Shown here one piece after another: positions 1 to 6,970 of a DNA stretch of 9,996 nt. The DNA lies in NCBI GenBank assembly GCA_938041275.1, contig CALISH010000047.1:1-9996 (forward strand). The letters run 5' to 3'. The DNA comes from an uncultured Solobacterium sp. Its GTDB lineage: Bacteria; Bacillota_I; Bacilli_A; Erysipelotrichales; Erysipelotrichaceae. Numbering within the stretch: position 1 is the first letter of the stretch; each line of letters begins with the position of its first letter. The notes under the pieces are model-generated. The model did not search any database, was not told where the DNA came from, and saw nothing but the letters and a program-made list of their open reading frames with translations. Made by a program: the position numbers and the translations under genes.

Positions 1-983
1 AATAAACGTTCTAGGTTACTGGATACTAGGATATCCATCGATGGGGATATCGTAGGAATAAATGCTCTATTTGCGTTATAGGAACCTGTACGGATAAATT
101 CTGTTAGTACATTATTTGAGTTGGATGCACATACTAGTTTTTTAACTGGTAAGCCTAACTTTTTTGCTAGATATCCAGCAAGGATATTACCGAAGTTACC
201 GCTAGGGACAACAAAGTTAACTGCATCGCCCAATTGAATATCACCGCTCTTTACAAGTTTTGCGTATGAGTCGAAATAATAGACGATTTGTGGGAGTAAG
301 CGACCAATATTAATGGAGTTTGCAGAAGATAGTTTCATGTGTTTACATGCGTCTTTTACAACTGGATTTTTCATCGCTTCCTTTACAATCCGTTGGCAAT
401 CATCAAAGTTTCCTTTGATTGCGATGACTTCGACATTTTTACCTAGTGATGTCTGCATTTGTCTTTTTTGGATATCAGATACACCGATTTCTGGATAGAG
501 TACTGTAATGGCAGTGTTTTTGATATCCGCAAATCCATTGATTGCGGCTTTGCCGGTATCGCCACTTGTGGCAGTTAGAATGGAGATTAGATCGTTTTCA
601 TTCTGGTTTTTGTATGCGGCTGTTAATAGATGTGGTAGTAGTGTTAAAGCTACATCTTTAAAGGCGCTGGTTGGACCATGCCACAGTTCCATAAGCCACC
701 CATCGTGATATTTACATAGTGGTGCTACTTCGTTGTTTTCAAATGAGTTTTGATAGGCATTTTGAACACATTGTTGGATCTGTTCATGGCTAAAGTCACT
801 TAAAAACAGAGATAGAATATACTGTGCTAACTCTAGATAGTTCATCTTTAGTGTAGAGGATAAATCTACCTTTTGATTGAGTGTTTGTGGTGTATAGAGA
901 CCGCCATCTTCTGCAAGACCTTGGATAATCGCTTCAGAGGACGATACAACTTTATCTTTATTTCGTGTACTAATATATTTCAT
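1..983 (-). CDS. thrC: Threonine synthase, 3' end beyond window
   Basis: Translating the complement from the ATG at 983-981 gives 327 uninterrupted residues that run off the left edge, so the C-terminus is missing. The protein is a fold-type II PLP enzyme that converts O-phosphohomoserine to threonine in the cytoplasm. Visible landmarks are the family motif LWHGPTSAFKD with the PLP-binding lysine at about residue 109, the SGDTGKAA motif at about 140-147, and the PLP-phosphate loop PSGNFGN at about 260-266. Family members are usually about 430-500 residues, so roughly 100-170 residues lie outside the window. The start is supported by an AGAAGGAAG ribosome binding site (complement of 988-996) four bases upstream of the ATG. 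The gene is divergent from hom and shares a compact regulatory gap with it. The frame was checked along the whole length and shows no break. The identification is firm. Confidence 0.96.
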   Translation of the reverse strand, partial: MKYISTRNKDKVVSSSEAIIQGLAEDGGLYTPQTLNQKVDLSSTLKMNYLELAQYILSLFLSDFSHEQIQQCVQNAYQNSFENNEVAPLCKYHDGWLMELWHGPTSAFKDVALTLLPHLLTAAYKNQNENDLISILTATSGDTGKAAINGFADIKNTAITVLYPEIGVSDIQKRQMQTSLGKNVEVIAIKGNFDDCQRIVKEAMKNPVVKDACKHMKLSSANSINIGRLLPQIVYYFDSYAKLVKSGDIQLGDAVNFVVPSGNFGNILAGYLAKKLGLPVKKLVCASNSNNVLTEFIRTGSYNANRAFIPTISPSMDILVSSNLERL

Positions 984-995
984 AGGGCTTCCTTC

Positions 996-1024
996 TTGTT
1001 TCAAATATAGAAAAATGATACACT
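996..1024 (+). promoter_or_regulatory. Probable promoter of the hom operon
   Basis: TTGTTT (996-1001), a 17-base spacer and TACACT (1019-1024) with an extended TG two bases upstream (1016-1017) make a sigma-A type promoter. Transcription would start near 1031 and run into hom at 1073. An alternative, TTGTGT (1027-1032) with TATTTT (1051-1056) at 18 bases, would leave only about 10 bases of leader and is less likely. Confidence 0.55.
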
Positions 1025-1043
1025 GTTTGTGTTTTAAATACAA
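1015..1043 (-). promoter_or_regulatory. Probable thrC promoter
   Basis: Reading the complement, TTGTAT (1038-1043) and TATCAT (1015-1020) are separated by 17 bases, a good sigma-A match. The predicted start of transcription is near 1008, giving a leader of about 25 bases that includes the thrC ribosome binding site. The -10 box overlaps that of the opposing hom promoter. The call rests on sequence match only. Confidence 0.6.
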
Positions 1044-1050
1044 GTGTATC
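1017..1050. promoter_or_regulatory. Inverted repeat, possible operator between thrC and hom
   Basis: The arms GATACACT (1017-1024) and AGTGTATC (1043-1050) are perfect 8-base inverted repeats separated by 18 bases. The spacer contains a second, weaker dyad of the form TGTnTTTnAAAnACA (1028-1042). The left arm covers the -10 boxes of both divergent promoters and the right arm touches the thrC -35 box, so a bound dimer or tetramer could repress both directions. A role as operator is inferred; no specific regulator is recognised. Confidence 0.45.
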
Positions 1051-1072
1051 TATTTTAGAAACAGAGGTTTAT

Positions 1073-2230
1073 ATGAAGATTGGTTTATTGGGACATGGAA
1101 CTGTTGGTTCTGGTGTTAGAAAAATTATTGATGGAAAGAATACGAAAGAAGTCTCGCAACTGGAGATTTCCAAGATATTGGTTCGCTATGAAAAGGATAT
1201 TACGGATGAGCGAATGACAGTGGATATCCATGATATTGTGGAAGATCCTGATATTGATGTGGTAGTGGAATGTATTGGTGGTGATGAGCCAGCATTCAGC
1301 TATGTCAAAGCAGCGTTATTCAACGGAAAGCACGTTGTGACAAGCAATAAGAAGATGTTGGCGAATCATTTGGGAGAACTATTAGAAACTGCACGTACAC
1401 GTGGTGTTAGTTTGAAGTATGAGGCTGCGTGTGGTGGTGGAATTCCATGGATGAGTAATCTAGATCGGACAAAACGTATCGATGATATTGAAAGCTTCCG
1501 CGGTATCTTTAATGGGACTACTAACTATATCTTAACTAAGATGAGTGATGAGGGTTCAGAGTTTGCAGTAGCCTTAAAGGAAGCGCAGGATTGTGGATAT
1601 GCGGAGTTTGATCCATCAGATGATATTGATGGCATGGATACAGCGTACAAAGTGGTGCTATCAAGCTGCAAGGGATTTGGTGTACTTACAAGTGTTCATG
1701 ATATTGATATCTATGGGATTCGTTCTATAAGTGCAAGAGATATTGCGTATGCATGCACGCATGATTACGTATGTAAGCTTATCGGGACAGGCATAAAGTT
1801 AGAGGATGGTGTTAGTGCTACGGTTATCCCAACCTTTATTCCAAAACAGAATCTTTTTGCGACAATACCGGCAAACTTCAACGCAATTGAAAGTGATTCA
1901 AGAACACTTGGTAAGATGACTTATGTTGGTCAAGGTGCAGGTTCTTATCCAACAGCACATGCGGTTGTACAGGACTTGATTGATCTGGTATATAAACAAG
2001 ATATCTTAGTAGCATCAGAAGTGAGTGTTCGTGTCGATAATACGAGTCGCGTATCCTCATTCTATGTTCGTTCAATCAATCTTGATAATATCCAAGGTTT
2101 GATTGAGGAACGAATTGATGAAGATACATGTATTACAAAGAAGATTTCATTTGTAGAACTAGCTTCTTTGATTGAAAAATTAGAAGATGGTGCAGTGTTT
2201 GTGGCGGAGGTAATGCATGATTGTAAGTAA
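1073..2230 (+). CDS. hom: Homoserine dehydrogenase with shortened C-terminus
   Basis: This enzyme reduces aspartate semialdehyde to homoserine using NAD(P)H, the branch step towards threonine and methionine. The N-terminal Rossmann fold has the nucleotide loop GHGTVG at residues 7-12. SNKK at 91-94 holds the conserved lysine region, and GIFNGTTNYILTKM at 144-157 and GYAEFDP...DIDGMDTAYK at 175-193 form the substrate site, with conserved Glu178, Asp187 and Lys193 by family analogy. GQGAG..PTAHAVVQDL at 286-302 ends the catalytic core. The protein has 385 residues, between ACT-less forms (about 310-340) and the usual Firmicute form with an ACT domain (about 430). Residues 315-385 look like a reduced ACT-like tail. 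The start has AGAGG at 1063-1067, five bases upstream. The 3' end overlaps the aspartate kinase gene by 14 bases, so the two are probably translationally coupled. Confidence 0.95.
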   Translation: MKIGLLGHGTVGSGVRKIIDGKNTKEVSQLEISKILVRYEKDITDERMTVDIHDIVEDPDIDVVVECIGGDEPAFSYVKAALFNGKHVVTSNKKMLANHLGELLETARTRGVSLKYEAACGGGIPWMSNLDRTKRIDDIESFRGIFNGTTNYILTKMSDEGSEFAVALKEAQDCGYAEFDPSDDIDGMDTAYKVVLSSCKGFGVLTSVHDIDIYGIRSISARDIAYACTHDYVCKLIGTGIKLEDGVSATVIPTFIPKQNLFATIPANFNAIESDSRTLGKMTYVGQGAGSYPTAHAVVQDLIDLVYKQDILVASEVSVRVDNTSRVSSFYVRSINLDNIQGLIEERIDEDTCITKKISFVELASLIEKLEDGAVFVAEVMHDCK

Positions 2231-3554
2231 GTTTGGTGGCTCCTCAGTAGCTAGTAAAGAACAATTTGAAAAAGTAAAGCGCATTGTGGATGCGAATTCA
2301 AATCGTAAGTTTATTGTCGCAAGTGCGTGTGGTAAAGAAAATCGTGATGATTATAAAGTGACGGATTTACTTTATCTTTTACATGCACATATTAACTATG
2401 GTGTATCCTACGAGACAATTTTTAATCTTGTAAAAGAGAAATATCAACGTATCTGTGATTCACTTGCGTTAAAGATTGATTTAGAAAAAGAATTCGCAAG
2501 TGTCAAAGAGATGTTAGATACACATGCGCCAGTTGATTACATCGTTTCACGTGGGGAGTATTTAACTGCTAGATGCATGGCTGAATATTTAGGCGCAAAG
2601 TTTTTGGATGCGAAAGATGTAATTGCGTTTAAGTATAATGGGGATTTTGACTTTGAGAAGATTAAGCAGAATCTAGATAGACTTGTGGATATGAATCAGA
2701 AGTATGTTATCCCTGGGTTCTATGGGGCTTTACCAAATGGACAAATCAAAGTGATGAGTCGTGGGGGTAGTGATATTACTGGTTCGATATTGGCAAATAT
2801 CGTAGATGCGGAAGTTTATGAAAACTGGACTGATGTGTCTGGAATATTGGTGGCTGATCCTCGTATCATTGATAACCCACATCAAATTCCGGTGATTACG
2901 TATAGTGAACTACGTGGAATGAGCTACATGGGTGCTAATGTACTGCATGATGATGCAATTTTCCCGGTTCGTGAAAAGAATATTCCGATTCATATCTTGA
3001 ATACAAATGATCCAGAGAATCCTGGCACATTCATTCAAGATGATTGTGAAGAGTATGATAAAGTTAATGGTACTTCAACTGTTACAGGTATTACGGGTCG
3101 AAGAGATTACGCTTCCTTTACGGTTGTAAAGAGTCATAGTTCTACAGAAGTTGGCTTTTTACGAAGATTATTATTCATCTTTGAGGAGTATCATATTTCG
3201 ATTGAGAGTGTACCGATTACGGTTGATACATTTACGGTCATTGTACAAAAGGGCGCAATCGAACAATGTAAGTATGAGATTCTTGCGAAAATCAAGAAGG
3301 AATTAGAGCCAGATGAATTGATGTTAGAAGAAGACTTAGCGATGGTAGCCATCGTGGGAAGAGGTATGAAACAAGTACCAGGTGCTTCAGGTCAGTTATT
3401 AAGTGAGTTTGGTGATCATAAGATCAATATTAAAGTAATTAATCAGAGTGCAGATGAATTATCGGTTGTGGTAGGTGTATCGAATCATGACTTCCACAAT
3501 GCGATTCGCTGCATCTATGAACGTTTTATTCAAGAAGAGAGGGAACATGCATGA
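2217..3554 (+). CDS. lysC: Aspartate kinase, single-function with ACT domains
   Basis: Aspartate kinase phosphorylates aspartate with ATP, the first committed step of the lysine, threonine and methionine pathways. The N-terminal amino-acid kinase domain (about 1-280) shows KFGGSS at 5-10, SRGE at 111-114, SRGGSDITGS at 181-190 and WTDVSGILVADPR at 204-216. Two ACT-like units follow at about 295-350 and 375-440; the second contains FGDHKINIKVINQSADELSVVV, cut here for family comparison, at 398-419. The length of 445 residues fits single-function class III-like kinases such as YclM of Bacillus, which are feedback-regulated by amino acids. Which end product inhibits this one cannot be read from the sequence; the location beside hom and thrC suggests threonine. 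A GGAGG (2206-2210) inside hom supports the start. The gene overlaps asd by 4 bases (ATGA). The symbol is generic, since the isozyme type is not settled. Confidence 0.95.
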   Translation: MIVSKFGGSSVASKEQFEKVKRIVDANSNRKFIVASACGKENRDDYKVTDLLYLLHAHINYGVSYETIFNLVKEKYQRICDSLALKIDLEKEFASVKEMLDTHAPVDYIVSRGEYLTARCMAEYLGAKFLDAKDVIAFKYNGDFDFEKIKQNLDRLVDMNQKYVIPGFYGALPNGQIKVMSRGGSDITGSILANIVDAEVYENWTDVSGILVADPRIIDNPHQIPVITYSELRGMSYMGANVLHDDAIFPVREKNIPIHILNTNDPENPGTFIQDDCEEYDKVNGTSTVTGITGRRDYASFTVVKSHSSTEVGFLRRLLFIFEEYHISIESVPITVDTFTVIVQKGAIEQCKYEILAKIKKELEPDELMLEEDLAMVAIVGRGMKQVPGASGQLLSEFGDHKINIKVINQSADELSVVVGVSNHDFHNAIRCIYERFIQEEREHA

Positions 3555-4537
3555 AAATTGGAATTTTAGGTGCGACAGGCGCAGTTGGAAGACAGATGCT
3601 AGAATGTATCGAAGAACAAAACCTTGCGGTAGATGAATTACGTTTATTTTCTAGTCCAAGATCGGCTGGACGCGTATTATCGTTTCATGGCGAAGGAATC
3701 ACGGTACAGGTTGTAGATGAGCATTCTTTTGAAGGATTAGATTATGTATTGGGTGCAGTATCCAATGCATTAACAAAGGAATATCTACCTTTGATTCAAA
3801 AGGCAAATGCAGTGCTGATTGATAATTCTAGTGCTTTTCGTTTACAGGATGATGTGCCGTTAGTGGTTCCAGAGATTAACGGGGACGATGCGCTGAATCA
3901 TCATGGTATTATTTCAAATCCAAACTGTTCTACGATTATTGCGTTGATGGCAATTGCGCCAATTCATCGTTTATCCAAAATTAAACATGTAAATGCGACA
4001 ACTTTCCAAGCTGTCAGTGGTGCAGGTGTTGAAGGGATGCGTGAATTACGTCAGCAGATTATAGAACTTGATAAAGGGGAAGAAGTTCATCCAAATGTCT
4101 TCCCAGCACAGATTGCGTATAACTGTATTGCCCAGATTGGCTCGTATTTAGATGATGGTTATACAACAGAAGAAGCGAAGATGCACAATGAGGGTCGTAA
4201 GATCATGCATGCGGATGATATGCAGGTAAACTGCACTTGTGTACGTGTGCCAGTATACCGTTCTCATTCCATTTCTTTGACAGTGGAAACAGAACAAGAA
4301 GTTTCATTAGATGCGATTCGTCAAGCAATTAAAAACTTCCCTGGTGTACAACTGATTGAAGACCATGTACCTACGCCGATTGAGACCTCTAATCAAGATA
4401 TTGTCTACGTAGGCCGTGTGCGTAAAGATACAAGTCGTGCAAATAGTATTAGTCTTTGGTGTTGTGGAGATCAGATTCGTAAAGGTGCTGCCTCAAATGC
4501 GGTTAGTATCATGACATATTTAGAGAAGAGACACTGA
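3551..4537 (+). CDS. asd: Aspartate-semialdehyde dehydrogenase
   Basis: Asd reduces aspartyl-4-phosphate to aspartate semialdehyde with NADPH, the branch point to lysine/diaminopimelate and to homoserine. The Rossmann loop GATGAVG lies at residues 7-13 and SSPRSAG at 34-40 binds the cofactor phosphate. The catalytic cysteine is Cys126 in SNPNCST, and Gln153 in TFQAVSGAG follows. EEAKMHNEGRKIM (207-219) and RVPVYRSHS (232-240, His239) match the substrate-binding and acid-base residues of the family. At 328 residues it is full length. The start codon overlaps the stop of the kinase gene (ATGA at 3551-3554), with a purine-rich GAGAGGG just upstream, so the genes are translationally coupled. It is the last gene of the hom-kinase-asd operon; no clear terminator follows before the next gene. 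Confidence 0.96.
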   Translation: MKIGILGATGAVGRQMLECIEEQNLAVDELRLFSSPRSAGRVLSFHGEGITVQVVDEHSFEGLDYVLGAVSNALTKEYLPLIQKANAVLIDNSSAFRLQDDVPLVVPEINGDDALNHHGIISNPNCSTIIALMAIAPIHRLSKIKHVNATTFQAVSGAGVEGMRELRQQIIELDKGEEVHPNVFPAQIAYNCIAQIGSYLDDGYTTEEAKMHNEGRKIMHADDMQVNCTCVRVPVYRSHSISLTVETEQEVSLDAIRQAIKNFPGVQLIEDHVPTPIETSNQDIVYVGRVRKDTSRANSISLWCCGDQIRKGAASNAVSIMTYLEKRH

Positions 4538-4552
4538 GGTTTCTGTTAGGGT

Positions 4553-4575
4553 ATTTTAGCAAGATGTGCTAGAAT
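4553..4575 (+). promoter_or_regulatory. Probable extended -10 promoter embedded in a dyad
   Basis: TGCTAGAAT (4567-4575) is an extended -10 box about 30 bases upstream of the next start codon. The -35 region (TTAGGG, 4546-4551) is weak. The same bases form the right arm of an inverted repeat, ATTTTAGCA (4553-4561) with TGCTAGAAT (4567-4575) around a 5-base loop, nine pairs with one G-U. No T-run follows, so it does not look like a terminator. An operator or autoregulatory role is possible but not shown. Confidence 0.4.
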
Positions 4576-4605
4576 ATGGCATAGAGAGACAGAGAGGAGA
4601 CAACT

Positions 4606-5118
4606 ATGTTCAATAGACTATTTGGTGCTCTTGCGGTGGCTGTCGGAATTGGTGCAGTCGTTGCGGTAAAACTTTTAAAGGATCAGAAAGAAACAGAAAA
4701 TAAAAAAGAAGACGATGATAATGAAGTGCGTTTTATAACTCTTTCAGATGGAGATGGTGTAGCACAGCCTACTTATGACGCAAGTGATCGTTCTGTTGAA
4801 GTACAGGAAGTATGTGGTGTATATCCATACCTGAATCCTGACTTCGTAGAAGAATTATTGGCGGAAGCAGCTTCATTGAATGGTATGTTCGAACAGGATA
4901 CACTCGTTACAATTCATCACTATGTATCATTTGACAGTGAAAAGAACTTTGAAGCATTCGCAGATATTATGACAGCCGCAGGCTATGAGTGCTCACAAGA
5001 GGGTATTACAAAGAAACTATTTGTAGAGGATGGCGCTATCATCAGCGATATCTTAAATGTCGCAAATCAAGCAGCTGTATTAAATGGTAGTTACCAAAAC
5101 TATTCCATTCAAAAGTAG
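4606..5118 (+). CDS. Small membrane-anchored protein, weakly RraB-like
   Basis: The product is 170 residues and I do not recognise it with certainty. Residues 5-24 are a single hydrophobic, alanine/valine/glycine-rich membrane segment. The basic KLLKDQK just after it suggests that the rest faces the cytoplasm. There is no lipobox cysteine or clear signal-peptidase site. Residues 26-45 are a highly charged linker. The C-terminal part (about 97-168) reads HHYVSFDSEKNFEAFADIMTAAGYE, split here at 104-128, then KKLFVEDGAII and a final ANQAAVLNGSYQNY. This order resembles the RraB (RNase E inhibitor)/DUF695-type fold, in which one strand and helix precede GYE and the end reads G-x-Y-x-x-W/Y. The similarity is weak and the function unproven. 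GAGGAG (4594-4599) sits six bases before the ATG. It follows asd by 68 bases and ends 25 bases before a terminator, so it is probably its own transcription unit. Confidence 0.8.
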   Translation: MFNRLFGALAVAVGIGAVVAVKLLKDQKETENKKEDDDNEVRFITLSDGDGVAQPTYDASDRSVEVQEVCGVYPYLNPDFVEELLAEAASLNGMFEQDTLVTIHHYVSFDSEKNFEAFADIMTAAGYECSQEGITKKLFVEDGAIISDILNVANQAAVLNGSYQNYSIQK

Positions 5119-5143
5119 TTTCAAACAGGTTTTCATAAGAAAT

Positions 5144-5171
5144 AAAGTTGGAGTGAAAGCTTCAACTTTTT
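5144..5171 (+). terminator. Intrinsic terminator after the 170-residue protein gene
   Basis: AAAGTTGGAG (5144-5153) pairs with CTTCAACTTT (5160-5169) with one G-U pair around a 6-base loop, TGAAAG, and a run of five T ends at 5171. It separates the upstream genes from the ECF transporter unit. Confidence 0.85.
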
Positions 5172-5220
5172 ATACGATTGTAAGAAATTTGTAGAATTTA
5201 AAGAGATTCAGGGCTGTAGT

Positions 5221-5250
5221 TTGAGTGTAAGTGATAAAGAATGATATAAT
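5221..5250 (+). promoter_or_regulatory. Strong promoter of the ecfA1-ecfA2-ecfT-truA operon
   Basis: TTGAGT (5221-5226), an 18-base spacer and a consensus TATAAT (5245-5250) with an extended TGA just upstream make a near-ideal sigma-A promoter. Transcription should start near 5257, leaving a leader of about 50 bases before ecfA1. I see no riboswitch-sized structure in that leader. Confidence 0.75.
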
Positions 5251-5306
5251 ATGCACGCTTTGTAAGGATATAAAAGCTGCGTAAGATGTACAGGAGATAA
5301 GAGCAC

Positions 5307-6134
5307 ATGGGGATTATTGAAGTAAAAAATCTCAGTTTTGCATATGATGAAAGTGCGAAGACGATTGATGAAGTTTCTTTCTCGATTGAGGAAGGAACCT
5401 ATACAACAATTATCGGACACAATGGTAGTGGGAAATCCACAATCGCAAAGTTGATTGCGGGTCTTTTAGAGAAGGCTTCCGGTTCTATCATGGTGGATGG
5501 CATGGAATTAAATGTAGAAAACTTAAACAAGATTCGTTCCGATATCGGTATTGTTTTTCAGAACCCAGATAACCAGTTTATCGGTTCAACGGTGAGAGAT
5601 GATATCGCTTTTGGACTTGAAAACCATTGTGTTCCACAAGAAGAGATGGACCAGATCATCGAAGAAAACGCAGCTCTGGTCGGTATGACAAAGTATCTGA
5701 ATCAAGAACCTACACGATTAAGTGGTGGACAAAAACAGCGTGTTGCGATTGCGGGTGTCCTTGCGATGAAGCCAAAGATTCTCATCTTTGATGAAGCAAC
5801 ATCCATGTTAGATCCACAAGGAAAAGATGAAATCAAACGTGTTATTACTGAATTACATGGTGAAAGTAAATTAACGATTCTTTCCATCACACATGACATT
5901 GATGAAGTTGCCAAAAGTGATTATGTCATTGCGATGGATGGTGGTCATGTGGCAATCACAGGAACACCAAAGGAAGTCTTTAAAGATCCAGAGAAGTTAA
6001 AGAAGATGAAGCTTGATGTCCCTTTTAGCTTAAAGTTGAGTGAGGAATTGCAGGCATGTGGTCTGCATGTTTCATCAAATATTACACAGGAAGGACTGGT
6101 GGAAGAATTATGCCAATTACATTCGAGCATGTAA
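5307..6134 (+). CDS. ecfA1: ECF transporter ATPase EcfA1
   Basis: EcfA1 is one of the two ATPases that drive an energy-coupling-factor importer for vitamins or metal ions at the inner face of the membrane. In the 275-residue protein the Walker A loop GHNGSGKST is at 37-45, the Q-loop VFQNPDNQF at 83-91, the ABC signature LSGGQ at 138-142, Walker B ILIFDEA at 158-164 with catalytic Glu163, and the switch histidine is His196 in THD. The C-terminal tail of about 70 residues, with GTPKEVFKDPE, is typical of the EcfA subgroup and forms the ATPase dimer contact. Length and motifs are complete. AGGAGA at 5292-5297 supports the ATG. It is the first gene of the operon, 56 bases downstream of a consensus -10 box, and its 3' end overlaps ecfA2 by 25 bases. 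Confidence 0.95.
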   Translation: MGIIEVKNLSFAYDESAKTIDEVSFSIEEGTYTTIIGHNGSGKSTIAKLIAGLLEKASGSIMVDGMELNVENLNKIRSDIGIVFQNPDNQFIGSTVRDDIAFGLENHCVPQEEMDQIIEENAALVGMTKYLNQEPTRLSGGQKQRVAIAGVLAMKPKILIFDEATSMLDPQGKDEIKRVITELHGESKLTILSITHDIDEVAKSDYVIAMDGGHVAITGTPKEVFKDPEKLKKMKLDVPFSLKLSEELQACGLHVSSNITQEGLVEELCQLHSSM

Positions 6135-6970
6135 AACATGTCTATAGCACCGGTACACCTTACCAATACGATGCCTTACAGGATATCAACCTCAATATTA
6201 CAGAAAATAAAATTACAGCGATTATCGGCCAGACAGGGTCTGGTAAGAGTACACTGATTCAACATTTGAATGCGTTACTGTTACCAACTGAAGGAACGAT
6301 TCATATTCTTGATCGAACGATTAGCGCAAAGGAGACACCAAAGAAGTTAAAGTCTTTGCGTGGGGATGTAGGTCTTGTCTTCCAGTTTCCTGAATACCAG
6401 TTATTTGAGGAAACTGTGCTCAAGGATGTTGCGTTTGGTCCAAAGAACTTTGGATGTACGGAAGAAGAAGCGATTAAGAAGGCAAAAGATGCACTCAAGT
6501 TAGTTGGACTAGGTGTAGAAAACTATGAAAAGAGTCCGCTGGAATTATCTGGAGGACAGAAGAGAAGAACAGCAATTGCGGGTATCTTAGCGATGGATCC
6601 AAAGGTCATTGTCTTGGATGAGCCAACGGCAGGACTTGATCCAATCGGTACAGTACAGATGATGGAATTGTTCTATGCATTAAATCGTAAATATAACAAG
6701 ACGGTGCTGATTGTATCGCATGATATGGAACAGGTATATAAATATTGTGATGAAGTAGTTGTAGTGGAAGATGGAAAGATTCGCTTTCATGATAGTACGA
6801 AGAAGTTCTTTGATAACCCTGAGCTTTGTCGCAGTATGAATATTTTACCGCCAGCATTTATTCAGATGAAAGATAACTTACGCAAGAATGGATTTGAAAT
6901 TTCGGATGAAATCAATGATATTCCTTCGCTTGCGAAAGAGATTGTAAGGCAGGTGAAGAAACATGGGTAA
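6110..6970 (+). CDS. ecfA2: ECF transporter ATPase EcfA2
   Basis: EcfA2 is the partner ATPase that forms a heterodimer with EcfA1 under EcfT. The 286-residue product has Walker A GQTGSGKST at 40-48, a Q-loop FQFPEYQLF at 91-99 that is characteristic of EcfA2 rather than EcfA1, the signature LSGGQ at 146-150, Walker B VIVLDEP at 166-172 with Glu171, and the switch His204 in SHD. I chose the ATG at 6110 rather than the upstream in-frame ATG at 6056. It is preceded by GGTGG (6098-6102), gives the expected N-terminus of the family (MPITFEHV), and yields the usual length. It lies inside the end of ecfA1 (25-base overlap), and its own end overlaps ecfT by 8 bases. Confidence 0.94.
   Translation: MPITFEHVKHVYSTGTPYQYDALQDINLNITENKITAIIGQTGSGKSTLIQHLNALLLPTEGTIHILDRTISAKETPKKLKSLRGDVGLVFQFPEYQLFEETVLKDVAFGPKNFGCTEEEAIKKAKDALKLVGLGVENYEKSPLELSGGQKRRTAIAGILAMDPKVIVLDEPTAGLDPIGTVQMMELFYALNRKYNKTVLIVSHDMEQVYKYCDEVVVVEDGKIRFHDSTKKFFDNPELCRSMNILPPAFIQMKDNLRKNGFEISDEINDIPSLAKEIVRQVKKHG

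Noticed and set aside
29..52. GATATCC/GGATATC inverted repeat near the left edge
   Set aside because: It lies within the threonine synthase coding sequence, is short, and is explained by codons for a normal protein segment.
313..708. Two plus-strand open frames across the thrC region
   Set aside because: The minus-strand frame carries all threonine synthase motifs without a break; the plus-strand frames are shadows of it.
5257..5306. Possible vitamin riboswitch in the ecfA1 leader
   Set aside because: Only about 50 bases are available and the one visible pairing, GCTTT with AAAGC, is too small; known vitamin riboswitches are longer.
6056..6109. N-terminal extension of EcfA2 from the ATG at 6056
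   Set aside because: It would add 18 residues that do not fit the family, and the ATG at 6110 has a ribosome binding site and gives the usual length.
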